This document shows, in pieces, positions 1-7,686 of a DNA stretch of 64,000 nt. Position 1 is the stretch's first letter, and each line of letters starts with the position of its first letter. A program made the position numbers and the translations under genes. A model generated the notes under the pieces. The model searched no databases, was not told the DNA's origin, and saw nothing but the letters and a program-made list of their open reading frames with translations. Source of the DNA: Leuconostoc lactis (lineage in GTDB: Bacteria; Bacillota; Bacilli; Lactobacillales; Lactobacillaceae); assembly GCF_007954625.1 (NCBI RefSeq), contig NZ_CP042423.1, forward strand, positions 12,279 to 76,278, in the 5' to 3' direction.

Positions 1-31
1 CCTATATAATTCATTTAAAGGAGTGATAGAT

Positions 32-268
32 ATGACTAAAGCAACATTAAAATTAGAAACATTAACTTGTCCATCATGTTTACAAAAAATCGAACGTGGT
101 TTAAAACAGACTGCTGGTGTAAAAAAAGATTCTGTAAAAGTACTTTTCAATGCGAGTAAGGTAAAAGTGGATTTTGATGAAAATCAGGTCAATTTGAATA
201 CAATTGAAAAAGCAATTGAAGACTTAGGATACCCAGTAATTAGTTCAAAAGTAAAGGAAGGTGCATAA
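32..268 (+). CDS. Heavy-metal-associated (HMA) domain protein, CopZ-like chaperone
   Basis: Small cytosolic protein of 78 residues with a single HMA fold. The metal-binding motif CPSC lies at residues 13-16, in the loop where CopZ/Atx1 chaperones carry CxxC. The ATG at 32 is chosen because AAAGGAG (17-23) sits just upstream; an in-frame GTG at 23 overlaps that ribosome site. The gene is followed one base later by dps. In complete copies it is preceded by a P1B ATPase, so it probably delivers a soft or transition metal to that pump or buffers it. Metal identity is not determinable here; CPSC is compatible with Cu, Zn or Cd. Confidence 0.85.
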   Translation: MTKATLKLETLTCPSCLQKIERGLKQTAGVKKDSVKVLFNASKVKVDFDENQVNLNTIEKAIEDLGYPVISSKVKEGA

Positions 269-269
269 A

Positions 270-821
270 ATGACAACGGTAAATGAAAGGCAAGAAAAAT
301 TAGCTGCCGAACAAGCATATAAAGAACACATTCATCATACTAAGATTAATTCTGCAGCTGTTACAGATCATATACTTGCTAATATTCATACATTACATGT
401 AAAATTGCATCAATATCATTGGTATGTAAAAGGTAAAAATTTCTATGCATTGCATAATGTTTTTGAAAATTTATATAACGAAAATGAGGCATGGTTTGAT
501 AAAATTGCAGAACGTTTACTAGCTTCAGGATTTAAGCCAGCATCAACAACTACTGAATTCCAAGAATTTACAACGATTTCTGAAGATTCTTCGGAAAAAT
601 ATTACACTGCTGATGAGATGGTCCTACAGATAGTAGAAGATTTTAGATCTAATCGTGAATTTACTATTCGTGCAATTCGCTTAGCACAGGAAGAAGAAAA
701 TGATGCTTTGGAAGATTCACTAATTAGTTATAAAGCTTATTTAGACGTAAATATTTGGCAACTTCAAGCATTTATTAATAAGGATGCCTTAGAAGACGAT
801 GACTATATAGATAACGATTAA
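270..821 (+). CDS. dps: Dps family ferritin-like DNA-binding/iron-storage protein
   Basis: 183-residue Dps-family protein. The ferroxidase residues have the canonical spacing: H50, H62, D77 and E81 (gaps 12, 15, 4 as in Listeria-type Dps), inside HWYVKG, LHNVFE and FDKIAERL. Dps dodecamers oxidise Fe(II) with peroxide, store the iron and protect DNA. A GTG three codons earlier (261) is in frame, but AAGGAAG at 254-260 is placed for the ATG at 270. The start follows the HMA stop by one base and the regulator starts 17 bases after the stop, so the three genes form an operon. The acidic tail (EDDDYIDND) is variable in the family. Confidence 0.93.
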   Translation: MTTVNERQEKLAAEQAYKEHIHHTKINSAAVTDHILANIHTLHVKLHQYHWYVKGKNFYALHNVFENLYNENEAWFDKIAERLLASGFKPASTTTEFQEFTTISEDSSEKYYTADEMVLQIVEDFRSNREFTIRAIRLAQEEENDALEDSLISYKAYLDVNIWQLQAFINKDALEDDDYIDND

Positions 822-837
822 TTAGGAGAAAAACGGT

Positions 838-1530
838 ATGGCATACCATAATCATCATAGTCATGTAGATTGTATACGTTTAGTGCCGATTTTCAATCAT
901 CTCAATGATGAACAAATGCATCTAATTGCTCAATCAGCGAATGAAGTACAATACGTAAAGAATGAGCTATTATTTGGGTTTGGTGATAAAGATGACACAT
1001 TATATATCATAAACAATGGACGTGTACGTATTTATAGCCTAAGTGAGTCTGGTCGTGAGCAAACCATACGTATCCTACATCCGGGTGATTTTATGGGGGA
1101 AGTTGCTGTTTTACAGACTGAAGGTTATCATTCGAATTATGCTGAAGCAATATCGGAAACAAGTATTTGTAGGATTCATAAAAAGGATTTAGATCAATAT
1201 TTAGATCGCTATCCAGAAATCATGCGACGAATATTATCGGATATTACAAAACGGCTACAGTTATCAGAAAAACAAACTGTGCAAGTCAGTATTGAACCTG
1301 TTGAAGCTCGAATTATTGATTTTCTATCAGAAAATGTTGAAGATGAAAAAAACCATACTTATGTGACTTTACCCATGTCAAAAAAAGATTTGGCTACTTA
1401 CCTGGGGACAACTCCAGAAACAATAAGCCGTAAGTTCTCATCATTGGAAGAGAGAGGTCTAATTAAACGGCATACCCAAAAATGTGTTGAGATATTTGAT
1501 TTAGATGAATTATTATTTGTATCAAGTTAA
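838..1530 (+). CDS. Crp/Fnr-family transcription regulator (FLP-like)
   Basis: 230-residue regulator with an N-terminal cyclic-nucleotide-type beta-barrel (about 20-130), a dimerisation helix and a C-terminal winged helix (about 155-220). The recognition helix contains E194-T-I-S-R198, the ExxSR signature with which Fnr reads TTGAT half-sites. Such sites lie upstream of the ATPase and of this operon (10063, 11989). The four-cysteine iron-sulfur cluster of enteric Fnr is absent. Cys12 and Cys111 could form a disulfide as in the Lactobacillus casei FLP protein, and the N-terminus is His-rich (HNHHSH), possibly metal-sensing. Likely an autoregulating redox or metal regulator of the ATPase-HMA-Dps module; the ligand is inferred only. 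Confidence 0.88.
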   Translation: MAYHNHHSHVDCIRLVPIFNHLNDEQMHLIAQSANEVQYVKNELLFGFGDKDDTLYIINNGRVRIYSLSESGREQTIRILHPGDFMGEVAVLQTEGYHSNYAEAISETSICRIHKKDLDQYLDRYPEIMRRILSDITKRLQLSEKQTVQVSIEPVEARIIDFLSENVEDEKNHTYVTLPMSKKDLATYLGTTPETISRKFSSLEERGLIKRHTQKCVEIFDLDELLFVSS

Positions 1531-1574
1531 GTCGATTTATACTTAAAAATAAGGATATTGATTTGAATGCATAC

Positions 1575-1676
1575 CAAACATTAATTGCAGTCCAAGCAGC
1601 CATTGGTTGATATATCAATTTTTATAATCGCAATCGTATCTCAATTATCACTAAGTAACTGAATAAAAATAGTCCA
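1575..1676 (+). pseudogene. 3' remnant of IS3-family transposase with terminal repeat
   Basis: The last codons of an IS3-type OrfB are readable (VQAAIG-stop-YINFYNRNRI), including an internal TGA. It ends in the IS terminus CTGAATAAAAATAGTCCA at 1659-1676. The same terminus and coding end occur in reverse at 20658-21027, so both derive from one IS type. The 5' part of the element is missing. Confidence 0.65.
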
Positions 1677-1702
1677 ATTATTCAGTATGCTTTTGATGGA
1701 AT

Positions 1703-1833
1703 TATCCAAAATCAATTTGATCTAACATAGTCTCACGACTAGCTTGATCCAGACCAAGATAAGTAAGCGCCTGTTTTACGCATGGTGTGTGCCTAGCATA
1801 GTTGATACCTAATAGATCACCAACACGTGACAA
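1703..1833 (-). pseudogene. Remnant of plasmid tyrosine recombinase gene, 3' end
   Basis: The minus strand reproduces the C-terminal coding end of the recombinase at 3339-3929, with an internal deletion joining AAGATAAGT to the CCTGTTTTACGCAT segment (roughly 85-100 bases lost). It cannot encode a catalytic domain because the HxxR to Tyr interval is interrupted. A further fragment of the same 3' end is at 9909-10030. The three copies share orientation and separate the functional modules of the 12-kb unit. Confidence 0.7.
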
Positions 1834-1865
1834 GACCCGGGTTGACCCCAGAGCATAGGGCAGAA

Positions 1866-1906
1866 AATCCAGTAGCGAACGGTTTTTGTTCGTTACTGGA
1901 TTTTTT
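1866..1906. terminator. Strong bidirectional intrinsic terminator
   Basis: A 15-bp stem with one mismatch (1866-1880 with 1888-1902) and a 7-base loop, followed by a T run. The complementary strand also ends in a T-rich tract. It lies between the crp-like gene (plus) and corA (minus), so it can end both transcripts. Identical copy at 52979-53019. Confidence 0.8.
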
Positions 1907-2034
1907 GTCTTATGTGGCCGGGGTCAGGGTCGTCGGAGCGTATTTCAGAAGCCGAAGGGTGCTCAAAATAGCATAACTGCTCAACTATACACATTCCAAA
2001 AAAGTCCCCCACCCAGCAGCAAGTCACTCACCCA

Positions 2035-2943
2035 TCACATCTTCCGCCAGACCTTCAGCATAATCAGCATCGCCACAATCAAGGCGACAGAAATCCCCAA
2101 AGTCAGCATCCAAGCATATTGCATCCCGGCTAACGGGAGTTTCACGTTCATCCCATAGAATCCGGTAATGATCGTTGGCACAGCCATGGTCAGTGACCAA
2201 ATTGTCAAAAATTTCATTGTATCGTTCAGGTTGTTATTAGCAAGGCTGTTGAAGGTATGATCGATTCGGTCAACGACTTGGGTTTCAATCTCAAACATCC
2301 GTTGGACCTGTTCTCCTTCAATGTGCACGTCTTCGAATAAATCAATTTTATCTTGGTCAGCACCGACACCAAAATGGGTCTTTGGCAAACGATCGAGTTC
2401 ACTGAGATTGATTTGGACCGCGCTGGACAAAAAGGTCAACGTCTGTTGAAGATATGAAAGTGAAACCAAGTCACTGTTCTTCGTCTTCCGGTTCAACATT
2501 TTATCCAAATAGTTGCGTTTCTTGGTAATGGCGCGAGAAATTGGGATAAAGCTGTCAACAACTGTAAACAGTGTTTCCAGAATAAATGCATCGACGCTCT
2601 TAACCTCGGGATTATCCAATGCCGAGTAAAGTGCCCTGTTGACTTCAGGTATGTCGCTTTGATTAAACGTGAATAAAACGCCCTTATGGAGCAACATGCC
2701 AAATGGCTGGGTAATGTATCTCAGCGCATCTTTGTCGAGGGCATACGGCGCCAGAAAGATGAATAATTGGTCGTCCTCATTGATATCATAAACATAATTA
2801 GTACTTTCATCATTATCAGTGACGTACTCAATAATATCTTCATCGATGCCATACTGATCTTCGAGGGTTGCCCGTTCTTCGGCATTGATTTGAATCGTTT
2901 CAATCCATTTGGTTCCATTGATTGTCTTTTCGGGTTTGATCAT
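2035..2943 (-). CDS. corA: CorA-family divalent cation channel
   Basis: 302-residue CorA/Mg2+ transporter. It has a soluble acidic N-terminal domain and long helices, then two C-terminal membrane segments (about 238-260 and 272-295). The first ends in the signature YGMNVKLP, whose GMN loop is the selectivity filter. CorA pentamers admit Mg2+ (also Co2+ or Ni2+) at the cytoplasmic membrane. The start has AGGGGA about 8 bases upstream. Base composition looks somewhat richer in GC than neighbouring genes. The gene is flanked by recombinase and IS remnants (1575-1833 and 3104-3300), so it appears to be an acquired cassette. Confidence 0.92.
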   Translation of the reverse strand: MIKPEKTINGTKWIETIQINAEERATLEDQYGIDEDIIEYVTDNDESTNYVYDINEDDQLFIFLAPYALDKDALRYITQPFGMLLHKGVLFTFNQSDIPEVNRALYSALDNPEVKSVDAFILETLFTVVDSFIPISRAITKKRNYLDKMLNRKTKNSDLVSLSYLQQTLTFLSSAVQINLSELDRLPKTHFGVGADQDKIDLFEDVHIEGEQVQRMFEIETQVVDRIDHTFNSLANNNLNDTMKFLTIWSLTMAVPTIITGFYGMNVKLPLAGMQYAWMLTLGISVALIVAMLIMLKVWRKM

Positions 2944-3103
2944 TTAGTAATTCCCCTGTTAGTTATTGACCTCTATTCTAGACTAAAAGAAAAGAAGCTG
3001 CAGACAAATTTTTAAATTGTCAACGACTCCCAACTGCTAAACACTTTTATAAAGAATATGACGGAAACCTACTTATTTTTTATAAAGGTCTTTAAGAAGC
3101 TGT

Positions 3104-3300
3104 TTAGTATCTTTTAAGAAGTAGTCTGATAAAAGCTAACGAAACCATCATGAGACTAGTGTTGAGCTTACGCTCACAGTTACGCCATAAACGGTGATAA
3201 TTTCCCAACCAACTAAATGAACGTTCAATGAGCCACCGTTGGGGGGATAACCGAAAATTGGTGTAACTCATTTCTTTTAACGACGATTACCTTGGCTGAC
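3104..3300 (-). pseudogene. 3' remnant of IS5-family DDE transposase
   Basis: On the minus strand a reading frame ends in RWLIERSFSWLGNYHRLW, then LAFIRLLLKRY and a stop at 3104. This is the typical C-terminus of IS5-group transposases (catalytic Glu in the RWLIERSF motif). Upstream coding sequence and the left terminal repeat are missing, and the sequence joins the recombinase 3' flank near 3300. Between corA and this remnant (2944-3103) nothing beyond the corA ribosome site is recognised. Confidence 0.75.
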
Positions 3301-3338
3301 GTTAAACTGCTAATCTCATTAGCAAAATTTTTTATAGG

Positions 3339-3929
3339 TTAACCAAAATCAATTTGATCTAACATCGTTTCACGACTAGCTTGGTCTAACCCAAGATAAG
3401 TCAGTGTCATGGCTTCACTTGAGTGATTCAATAAATGCATGACTAAGCCAATGTTGTAGTTTGATTGTGTATAGACGCGATAAGCACCTGTTTTACGCAT
3501 AGTGTGCGTGCCTAAATAGTTGATACCTAGTAGATCACCAACACGCGCCATCACTTTATAAAACTGTTTCTCGGTGATATGGCGATCATGATGGGCTGTC
3601 GAGGGGAATAACCACTCAGAATTGATATTTTCTTGGACCAGCCAATCATGATATTGCAACAAGTCTTGCTGAACAGGCTTTAAATATAACGTGTTTGCTT
3701 TGCCAGTCTTTTTATCATGAATAAAGGCTGTATTTTTGACAGAGCCGTCTGGATTATAGACATCTGCTTTTTTCAATGTCATGACATCACTCACACGTAG
3801 TAGCGTGGCCTTACCAACTTGAAAAACTGTGTAATTTCGGCGACCAGCACGGAAGCTATCGAGAAGTGTATCTTGTACCATCTTTAAAACGTTGGAGTCT
3901 TTGATGGGTAGGACAATTTGTTGCGCCAT
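3339..3929 (-). CDS. Small tyrosine recombinase / site-specific integrase
   Basis: 196-residue tyrosine recombinase consisting essentially of the catalytic domain; most phage integrases exceed 300 residues. Visible active-site pattern: Arg in LLRVSDV (about 45), a Lys in the beta hairpin, HTMRKTGAYR (HxxR, about 142-145), LNHSS (second His, about 168) and the nucleophile Tyr in LTYLGL (about 178). Comparable short recombinases on lactobacilli plasmids are thought to act in multimer resolution or module exchange. An AT-rich direct-repeat tract (about 3950-4000) and a hairpin/candidate crossover site (4052-4136) lie immediately upstream, a plausible binding region. Fragments of the gene's 3' end recur at 1703 and 9909. 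Confidence 0.88.
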   Translation of the reverse strand: MAQQIVLPIKDSNVLKMVQDTLLDSFRAGRRNYTVFQVGKATLLRVSDVMTLKKADVYNPDGSVKNTAFIHDKKTGKANTLYLKPVQQDLLQYHDWLVQENINSEWLFPSTAHHDRHITEKQFYKVMARVGDLLGINYLGTHTMRKTGAYRVYTQSNYNIGLVMHLLNHSSEAMTLTYLGLDQASRETMLDQIDFG

Positions 3930-4051
3930 GATTTATATATACCTTTCTGAAATTAAATAATTAAATAAATAATTAATTAAATTGTTTATTTATTGATGAC
4001 CAGGACCGTATTTCTAAACTTCTTTTACGGTTTATTATATCACTTAACAAA

Positions 4052-4096
4052 AAAACAGCCCCCATTATCTAATCACTAGATAATGGGGGCTGTTTT
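4052..4096. terminator. Perfect long hairpin upstream of recombinase gene
   Basis: A 16-bp perfect stem (4056-4071 with 4077-4092, five-base loop ATCAC) is extended by A and T runs, so it can terminate transcription either way. A near-copy in inverted orientation, linked to the same downstream 27-bp motif, occurs at 35019-35054. Identical copy at 55165-55209. Confidence 0.7.
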
Positions 4097-4109
4097 AATA
4101 GTATTCTTT

Positions 4110-4136
4110 AGGGGTTATTATATAATTATGGTCCCT
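4110..4136. other. Candidate recombination core (dif/res-like 27-bp imperfect dyad)
   Basis: An imperfect 27-bp dyad with AGGG and CCCT ends and an AT-rich centre (TTATATAATTAT). It lies 180 bases upstream of the tyrosine recombinase start. A 24/27 match in reverse orientation is present at 34975-35001, again next to the same hairpin. The architecture resembles two recombinase arms around a short spacer. Function is inferred. Identical copy at 55223-55249. Confidence 0.4.
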
Positions 4137-4156
4137 GTTTACATTTTTTAAGATAA

Positions 4157-4426
4157 TTTATCCATCATTTTTTCATAGCTATCGACTACATCATAGGTCA
4201 CCTCGCTATTGAAAATGAAGATTTTAAACTCCGTCAATCAAAGTATTACGAAAACTCTAAAAAACGAAAAGAACGTTCTCGTCGATTAATACAAAAAGGC
4301 GCCTTGCTTGAAAAGTATTTTGAGTGTGAACATTTAAGCATTGAAGACACGGAAAGTTTTTCTAAAATGTTTGCCCATGTTGTCAATGAACAAAAACCTG
4401 AAAAATGGAAAAAAGAGAACGACTAA
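4157..4426 (+). pseudogene. Start-less fragment, possibly of a mobilization-type small protein
   Basis: An open frame of about 90 codons without a plausible start. The coherent part (from 4199) includes KKRKERSRRLIQKGALLEKYF and ends EKWKKEND. The basic RRLIQKGALLE block resembles small plasmid mobilization proteins of the DUF3847 kind, an impression that needs a profile search. The preceding sequence includes an in-frame stop at 4154. It is followed by a short hairpin (GAGAACGAC / GTCGTTCTC, 4415-4440) that could terminate it. Confidence 0.4.
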
Positions 4427-4464
4427 TTTTGTCGTTCTCTTTTGCTTATTTTTAGGGATTTTTA

Positions 4465-5055
4465 TTATTTAAAAAAATTTGCAATAAATATAGCCATTAA
4501 ACAAATCAACAGTGTAAGACCTGCATAGCCTAAAACAATAATCCCTTTTTCAATCCGTGTTCTTCTAGCGTCTCTTTTTTTTCTTAAAACTTCTACATCC
4601 TTATTTTGTGAAAATGCTAAAATCTCCTTATAAGTTTTCAAGTCATTATTCCTTTTGAATTTTTCTAAAACAAAAGAACTCCATAACGCAGGTAAAAATA
4701 AAGTAACTGGAACTATCCATATAAACTTTGATTCTGGTAATGCTACTACTAAACCAATAGATAGACTGGCTAATATTGTTGAACAAATCATTATTAAAGA
4801 ATAAATATCAGCTCGTTTAGTAGCTTTGTTATTACTAATCTTCATCTTCATTTCCTCCAAATCTTCTCGAATTAATTCATCTAAAGAAACATTAAATAGA
4901 ATAGACAACGAAACAATGATTTGTATGTCTGGATATGTTTTGTTATTTTCCCAATTAGATACGGTTTGACGTGAAACAAAAATCTTGTCCGCCAATTGTT
5001 CTTGGGAAAGATTATAAATTTTTCGATACTCTCTTATCCGTTTACCTATGTCCAT
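4465..5055 (-). CDS. Xre-type HTH regulator with C-terminal membrane segments
   Basis: 196 residues from the ATG at 5055, preceded by AAAGGAG; an in-frame ATG five codons upstream lies before that ribosome site. Residues 1-60 form an Xre/Cro helix-turn-helix (LSQEQLADKIFVSRQTVSNWENNKTYPD), followed by the LDELIRED motif. Hydrophobic stretches near 88-110, 115-135 and the C-terminus predict two to three membrane spans, so it is a membrane-anchored DNA-binding protein. A shorter relative lies at 9345-9758, at the other side of the rep-mob block. Target genes are unknown. Confidence 0.8.
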   Translation of the reverse strand: MDIGKRIREYRKIYNLSQEQLADKIFVSRQTVSNWENNKTYPDIQIIVSLSILFNVSLDELIREDLEEMKMKISNNKATKRADIYSLIMICSTILASLSIGLVVALPESKFIWIVPVTLFLPALWSSFVLEKFKRNNDLKTYKEILAFSQNKDVEVLRKKRDARRTRIEKGIIVLGYAGLTLLICLMAIFIANFFK

Positions 5056-5168
5056 AATGTCTCCTTTCATGAATCTAGCATATCAAGAAGATTGAATTCA
5101 TTCAGCCTAACGTCTTTTGAAATAAAAATAAAAATAATTTGTCAAAGCTTTTTTACACCTTATGAACA

Positions 5169-5441
5169 TCAGCGCCGTACGGTCCCAACACCACCCGCAC
5201 CCGCCAACATGAGTTGCGCATCATACGGCGTTTTATTCTTCGTTAGTTCCAACTTCACTTGTTCAAACTCATTATCAGATAACGGGGTATCTTCTAGTCG
5301 TTTACGATTGTTGGCATTCAGAATATCTCGCCAATGATCATATAACCGATTGACCGTTACACCAGAATAATCTGTGAGATAGTCCCAACCCTCACTCTTT
5401 AACTTCTCAATTACAGCTTGTTCAAATTTATCTTCCGCCAT
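5169..5441 (-). pseudogene. hsdR: N-terminal fragment of type I restriction subunit HsdR
   Basis: 90 codons reading MAEDKFEQAVIEKLKSEGWDY, then LYDHWRDILNANNRKRLED, LSDNEFEQVKLEL and LAGAGGVGTV. This is the characteristic start of HsdR proteins, which normally run to about 1000 residues with a nuclease and helicase. Only the first tenth is present; it ends abruptly at 5169 and no hsdM or hsdS is nearby. It lies directly behind the rep-DUF536 pair, where the second backbone carries a type III system. Confidence 0.7.
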
Positions 5442-5472
5442 TTAACTAGTCTTCTTTTCTTTTTAGTTGTAA

Positions 5473-6039
5473 CTATTTACCAAAATGCCACCACTTTTTA
5501 GGTTTAGGCTGTGACTCCACAGTGTTAGTTTCTGGTTCAGGTTGTTTGTCTGACGTCACTTCTTTTTCACCATCATCATGCGGTGCCATCGTTAAGGCTT
5601 TCAAGTCCTTGATTTCTGCTTTGTATTCCTCTAGCAGCTTTTTGTCTTGCAAAGCTAACCGTTGTTGCTGGTCTAGTAAGTTTTGCATTTGAGCTATTTG
5701 CGAATCTTTATTTTCTAGTTGCTTATCCTTAACTGCTAATTGTTTATCTCTATTTTTCTTAACTTCATCAAGTTCACTAATTAAATAGTTGTGGATATCC
5801 CACTTTGTCTCTTTGTCTGTTTGTTTGTCATTTGTCTGTTTATTTGTCTTGATTTTGTTTGTCTGTTTGTCGACCTTCGACCTTATAAAATGCTGTTCTT
5901 CTAAAGATAAAACAACTATACCTTTGTCGTTTGTTTGCCTTGTTTTGTTTGTCAGCGACTTTATATGATATTGTATTGCCTGTTTTGAAACACCTAACTC
6001 CTCAGCGAGTTCTCGAATTGTTTTTAAATTTTCACTCAT
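5473..6039 (-). CDS. DUF536-type rep-associated HTH/coiled-coil protein
   Basis: 188 residues. The N-terminal helix-turn-helix (TIRELAEELGVSKQAIQYHI, about 7-26) is followed by a Gln/Lys/Asn-rich linker with TNK/TDK repeats and a coiled coil. The C-terminus carries a conserved LLDQQQRLALQDKKLLEEYK block and ends in KPKKWWHFGK. The start overlaps the rep stop by 8 bases, so it is translationally coupled to the initiator. Such proteins commonly accompany RepB genes in lactobacilli and are suspected to influence copy number or partition; the role is unproven. The paralogue at 26651 shares both ends but differs in the middle. Confidence 0.85.
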   Translation of the reverse strand: MSENLKTIRELAEELGVSKQAIQYHIKSLTNKTRQTNDKGIVVLSLEEQHFIRSKVDKQTNKIKTNKQTNDKQTDKETKWDIHNYLISELDEVKKNRDKQLAVKDKQLENKDSQIAQMQNLLDQQQRLALQDKKLLEEYKAEIKDLKALTMAPHDDGEKEVTSDKQPEPETNTVESQPKPKKWWHFGK

Positions 6040-7186
6040 GATCTATATCCTGCCTTTTAACGATTGGTAGATACTGTTCAATCGATTTTTTAAGATACTT
6101 AGCAATATTCTTTTTCGAATAGTCATCTTGTTTATCTCTGATATAGGCTAAGTGTTCTTTCACGCCCTTTAAACCACGTAATTCTTTTAATTCGTCATAA
6201 AGTGGATATACATTTTTCTGTAACCCTGACAAAATAGTCGTATCCGTTAAATCAATATATGACAATAAAAACTGCTCCATAAGTAACTTTGTGTAGGGAC
6301 TTTTTATTGCCTTAACAGTCAACATATCTTCTGTTTCTTCTTGACGAATCTTGCCCTCGATATAAACGGGATCATCCTGTTTATAACTACTATCAGCCGC
6401 AACTTGTTTTTTAGTAATGTGAAAGACAATGCTATCAATGCTGCGTCCTTTTTTAACTTTCTCGTGCGTCACGTTAAAAGTTGTATGAGCATTGATTTCT
6501 TTTAAAGAGTTTTTCAAGATATAGCTCTCAAACCTATCAAACCTCTGGTACTCATTAACAGTATCAGTCATTTCTCGCAACTCTCGAATGCCGATTTTGG
6601 GATTACGATAGCTTTCTACTTGTTCTTTTCGTCGTCCACCTTTAACGCTGTAGTGATCATATTGGTTGTAATTCATTGATAACCAGCGATACAAAATAAT
6701 TGCATACTTACTATTCAATTCTGCAATATCTGACAAGGCATGTTGGGTGAAATTGGTTTTGAGCTTGATTAAGTAAGGCATGATTTCACGATGAAATTCA
6801 ATTTTTACTTCGTCACTATAATCCGTCCATTCCACATAAGGGATTGGCACAATACTAACAAACTTAAACCCTTTATCTTGTTCTTTTTTAATCTGAAAAA
6901 AAGCTTGTTTCTGCATTTTTTCAATCGCTTGTTTAAAGCGACTGTTCTTATCATTATCATTGACTTTAAAAAAAGCAAACATTTCTTGCTTTGATAAATA
7001 CACTGTTTGATCTTGAGGTGGATTGTCGGTATCAATTAAAGACACCGCTAGTTCAAACATTTTGAGGGGTGTTTTATCCATCTTGGCAATGGATGTGATT
7101 AAACTATTATGTTCGACGACTTTTCGTTTTGATAACTCATTCAAGGTGTGTACCTGCCTTGTCTTTGATTCTGGTATAATTGACAT
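6032..7186 (-). CDS. repB: RepB theta-type replication initiator (Rep_3 family)
   Basis: 384-residue initiator with two winged-helix regions (about 15-130 and 145-265) typical of Rep_3 proteins; these bind iterons as monomers and repress their own promoter as dimers. The start is fixed by AAAGGAG 8 bases upstream. Upstream lie an 11-bp leader inverted repeat (7221-7258) and three 22-bp iterons (7300-7365). Compared with the RepB at 25504, the first 55 and last 85 residues are nearly identical while residues about 55-95 and 190-265 diverge, matching the changed iteron sequence. Downstream coupled gene: DUF536. Confidence 0.92.
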   Translation of the reverse strand: MSIIPESKTRQVHTLNELSKRKVVEHNSLITSIAKMDKTPLKMFELAVSLIDTDNPPQDQTVYLSKQEMFAFFKVNDNDKNSRFKQAIEKMQKQAFFQIKKEQDKGFKFVSIVPIPYVEWTDYSDEVKIEFHREIMPYLIKLKTNFTQHALSDIAELNSKYAIILYRWLSMNYNQYDHYSVKGGRRKEQVESYRNPKIGIRELREMTDTVNEYQRFDRFESYILKNSLKEINAHTTFNVTHEKVKKGRSIDSIVFHITKKQVAADSSYKQDDPVYIEGKIRQEETEDMLTVKAIKSPYTKLLMEQFLLSYIDLTDTTILSGLQKNVYPLYDELKELRGLKGVKEHLAYIRDKQDDYSKKNIAKYLKKSIEQYLPIVKRQDIDHE

Positions 7187-7220
7187 ATAAATACGCTCCT
7201 TTGGGCGTGTTGTTGGATAA

Positions 7221-7258
7221 GCATAAAGAAAAACTTTTAGACGGGAATTTCTTTATGC
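7221..7258. promoter_or_regulatory. rep leader inverted repeat
   Basis: GCATAAAGAAA (7221-7231) is complementary to TTTCTTTATGC (7248-7258), in the untranslated leader just upstream of the rep ribosome site. It can fold in the rep mRNA and may modulate initiator synthesis. The same element occurs before the second rep gene (25432-25469) and in the copies at 46311-46348 and 58334-58371. Confidence 0.6.
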
Positions 7259-7299
7259 TTTTATTGTATCACCATGTACCACAATTTATTTTTATCTTT

Positions 7300-7375
7300 G
7301 TGGGGTATACACAGTTTTTTTGTGGGGTATACACAGTTTTTTTGTGGGGTATACACAGTTTTTTTGTGGGGTATT
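7300..7375. other. Replication origin iterons, set A
   Basis: Three perfect 22-bp direct repeats start at 7300, 7322 and 7344 (each begins GTGGGGTATACACAG then seven T), plus a ten-base partial fourth at 7366. They are upstream of the rep gene, as expected for the RepB binding array. On the rep sense strand the unit begins CCCACAAAA and ends near GTATAC, features shared with set B at 25321. Copies at 46390-46465 and 58413-58488. Confidence 0.9.
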
Positions 7376-7489
7376 ATCCTGTTAAACCTTGATAATACTG
7401 ACTTTATAACTGCGCAAAAGAACAAAAGATTAAAATATAAAAGATAAACTTATAATAGGCTTCGCCTTTTTACTGAATTAATAAAAACA

Positions 7490-7543
7490 AAACAAAAAGA
7501 ACACCGTTGTACATAATGTTTGTCCAGAGTGTTCTTTTTGTTT
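7490..7543. terminator. Terminator-like hairpin between rep origin and mob
   Basis: A 15-bp stem pairs 7490-7504 with 7529-7543 (AACAAAAAGAACAC arm), flanked by A/T runs. It lies 144 bases beyond the mob stop codon and can end mob transcription. The counterpart behind the second mob gene is at 25148-25200 and has a longer stem. The remainder of 7376-7686 holds no recognisable gene. Copies at 46580-46633 and 58603-58656. Confidence 0.65.
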
Positions 7544-7686
7544 GGAATTATTTTAAATGACGGATTACTGGTCATCTATCATAATTGCCACTTATTACGC
7601 CAATAGAGACGTTTTAATTCGTTCAATGATTATTTCTACGTCACATGGCTAAAAACGTTTAGAACGGCAAATAAGCCGGTTTAGCG

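Noticed and set aside
1607..1618. TTGATATATCAA palindrome as a further Fnr box
   Set aside because: The half-sites are separated by two bases instead of four, and it lies inside the coding remnant of an IS3 transposase, where it is explained by the protein sequence.
1886..2158. Plus-strand open frame of 90 codons
   Set aside because: It overlaps the strong terminator region and the 3' end of corA on the other strand, with no ribosome site or recognisable domain.
2767..3015. Hydrophobic 82-codon plus-strand frame
   Set aside because: It is antisense to the 5' end of corA; the hydrophobicity comes from the complement of acidic codons.
5169..5441. A complete 90-residue protein of unknown function
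   Set aside because: Sequence pattern is that of the HsdR N-terminus, which continues for about 900 more residues in real enzymes; it is a fragment.
7300..7375. Short regularly repeated units resembling a CRISPR array
   Set aside because: Repeats are directly contiguous at 22 bp without spacers and lie upstream of a rep gene; they are iterons. The same holds for 25321-25390.
7180..7392. 70-codon frame across the rep leader and iterons
   Set aside because: Its repeated segments simply translate the iterons; no ribosome site and divergent from known leader peptides.
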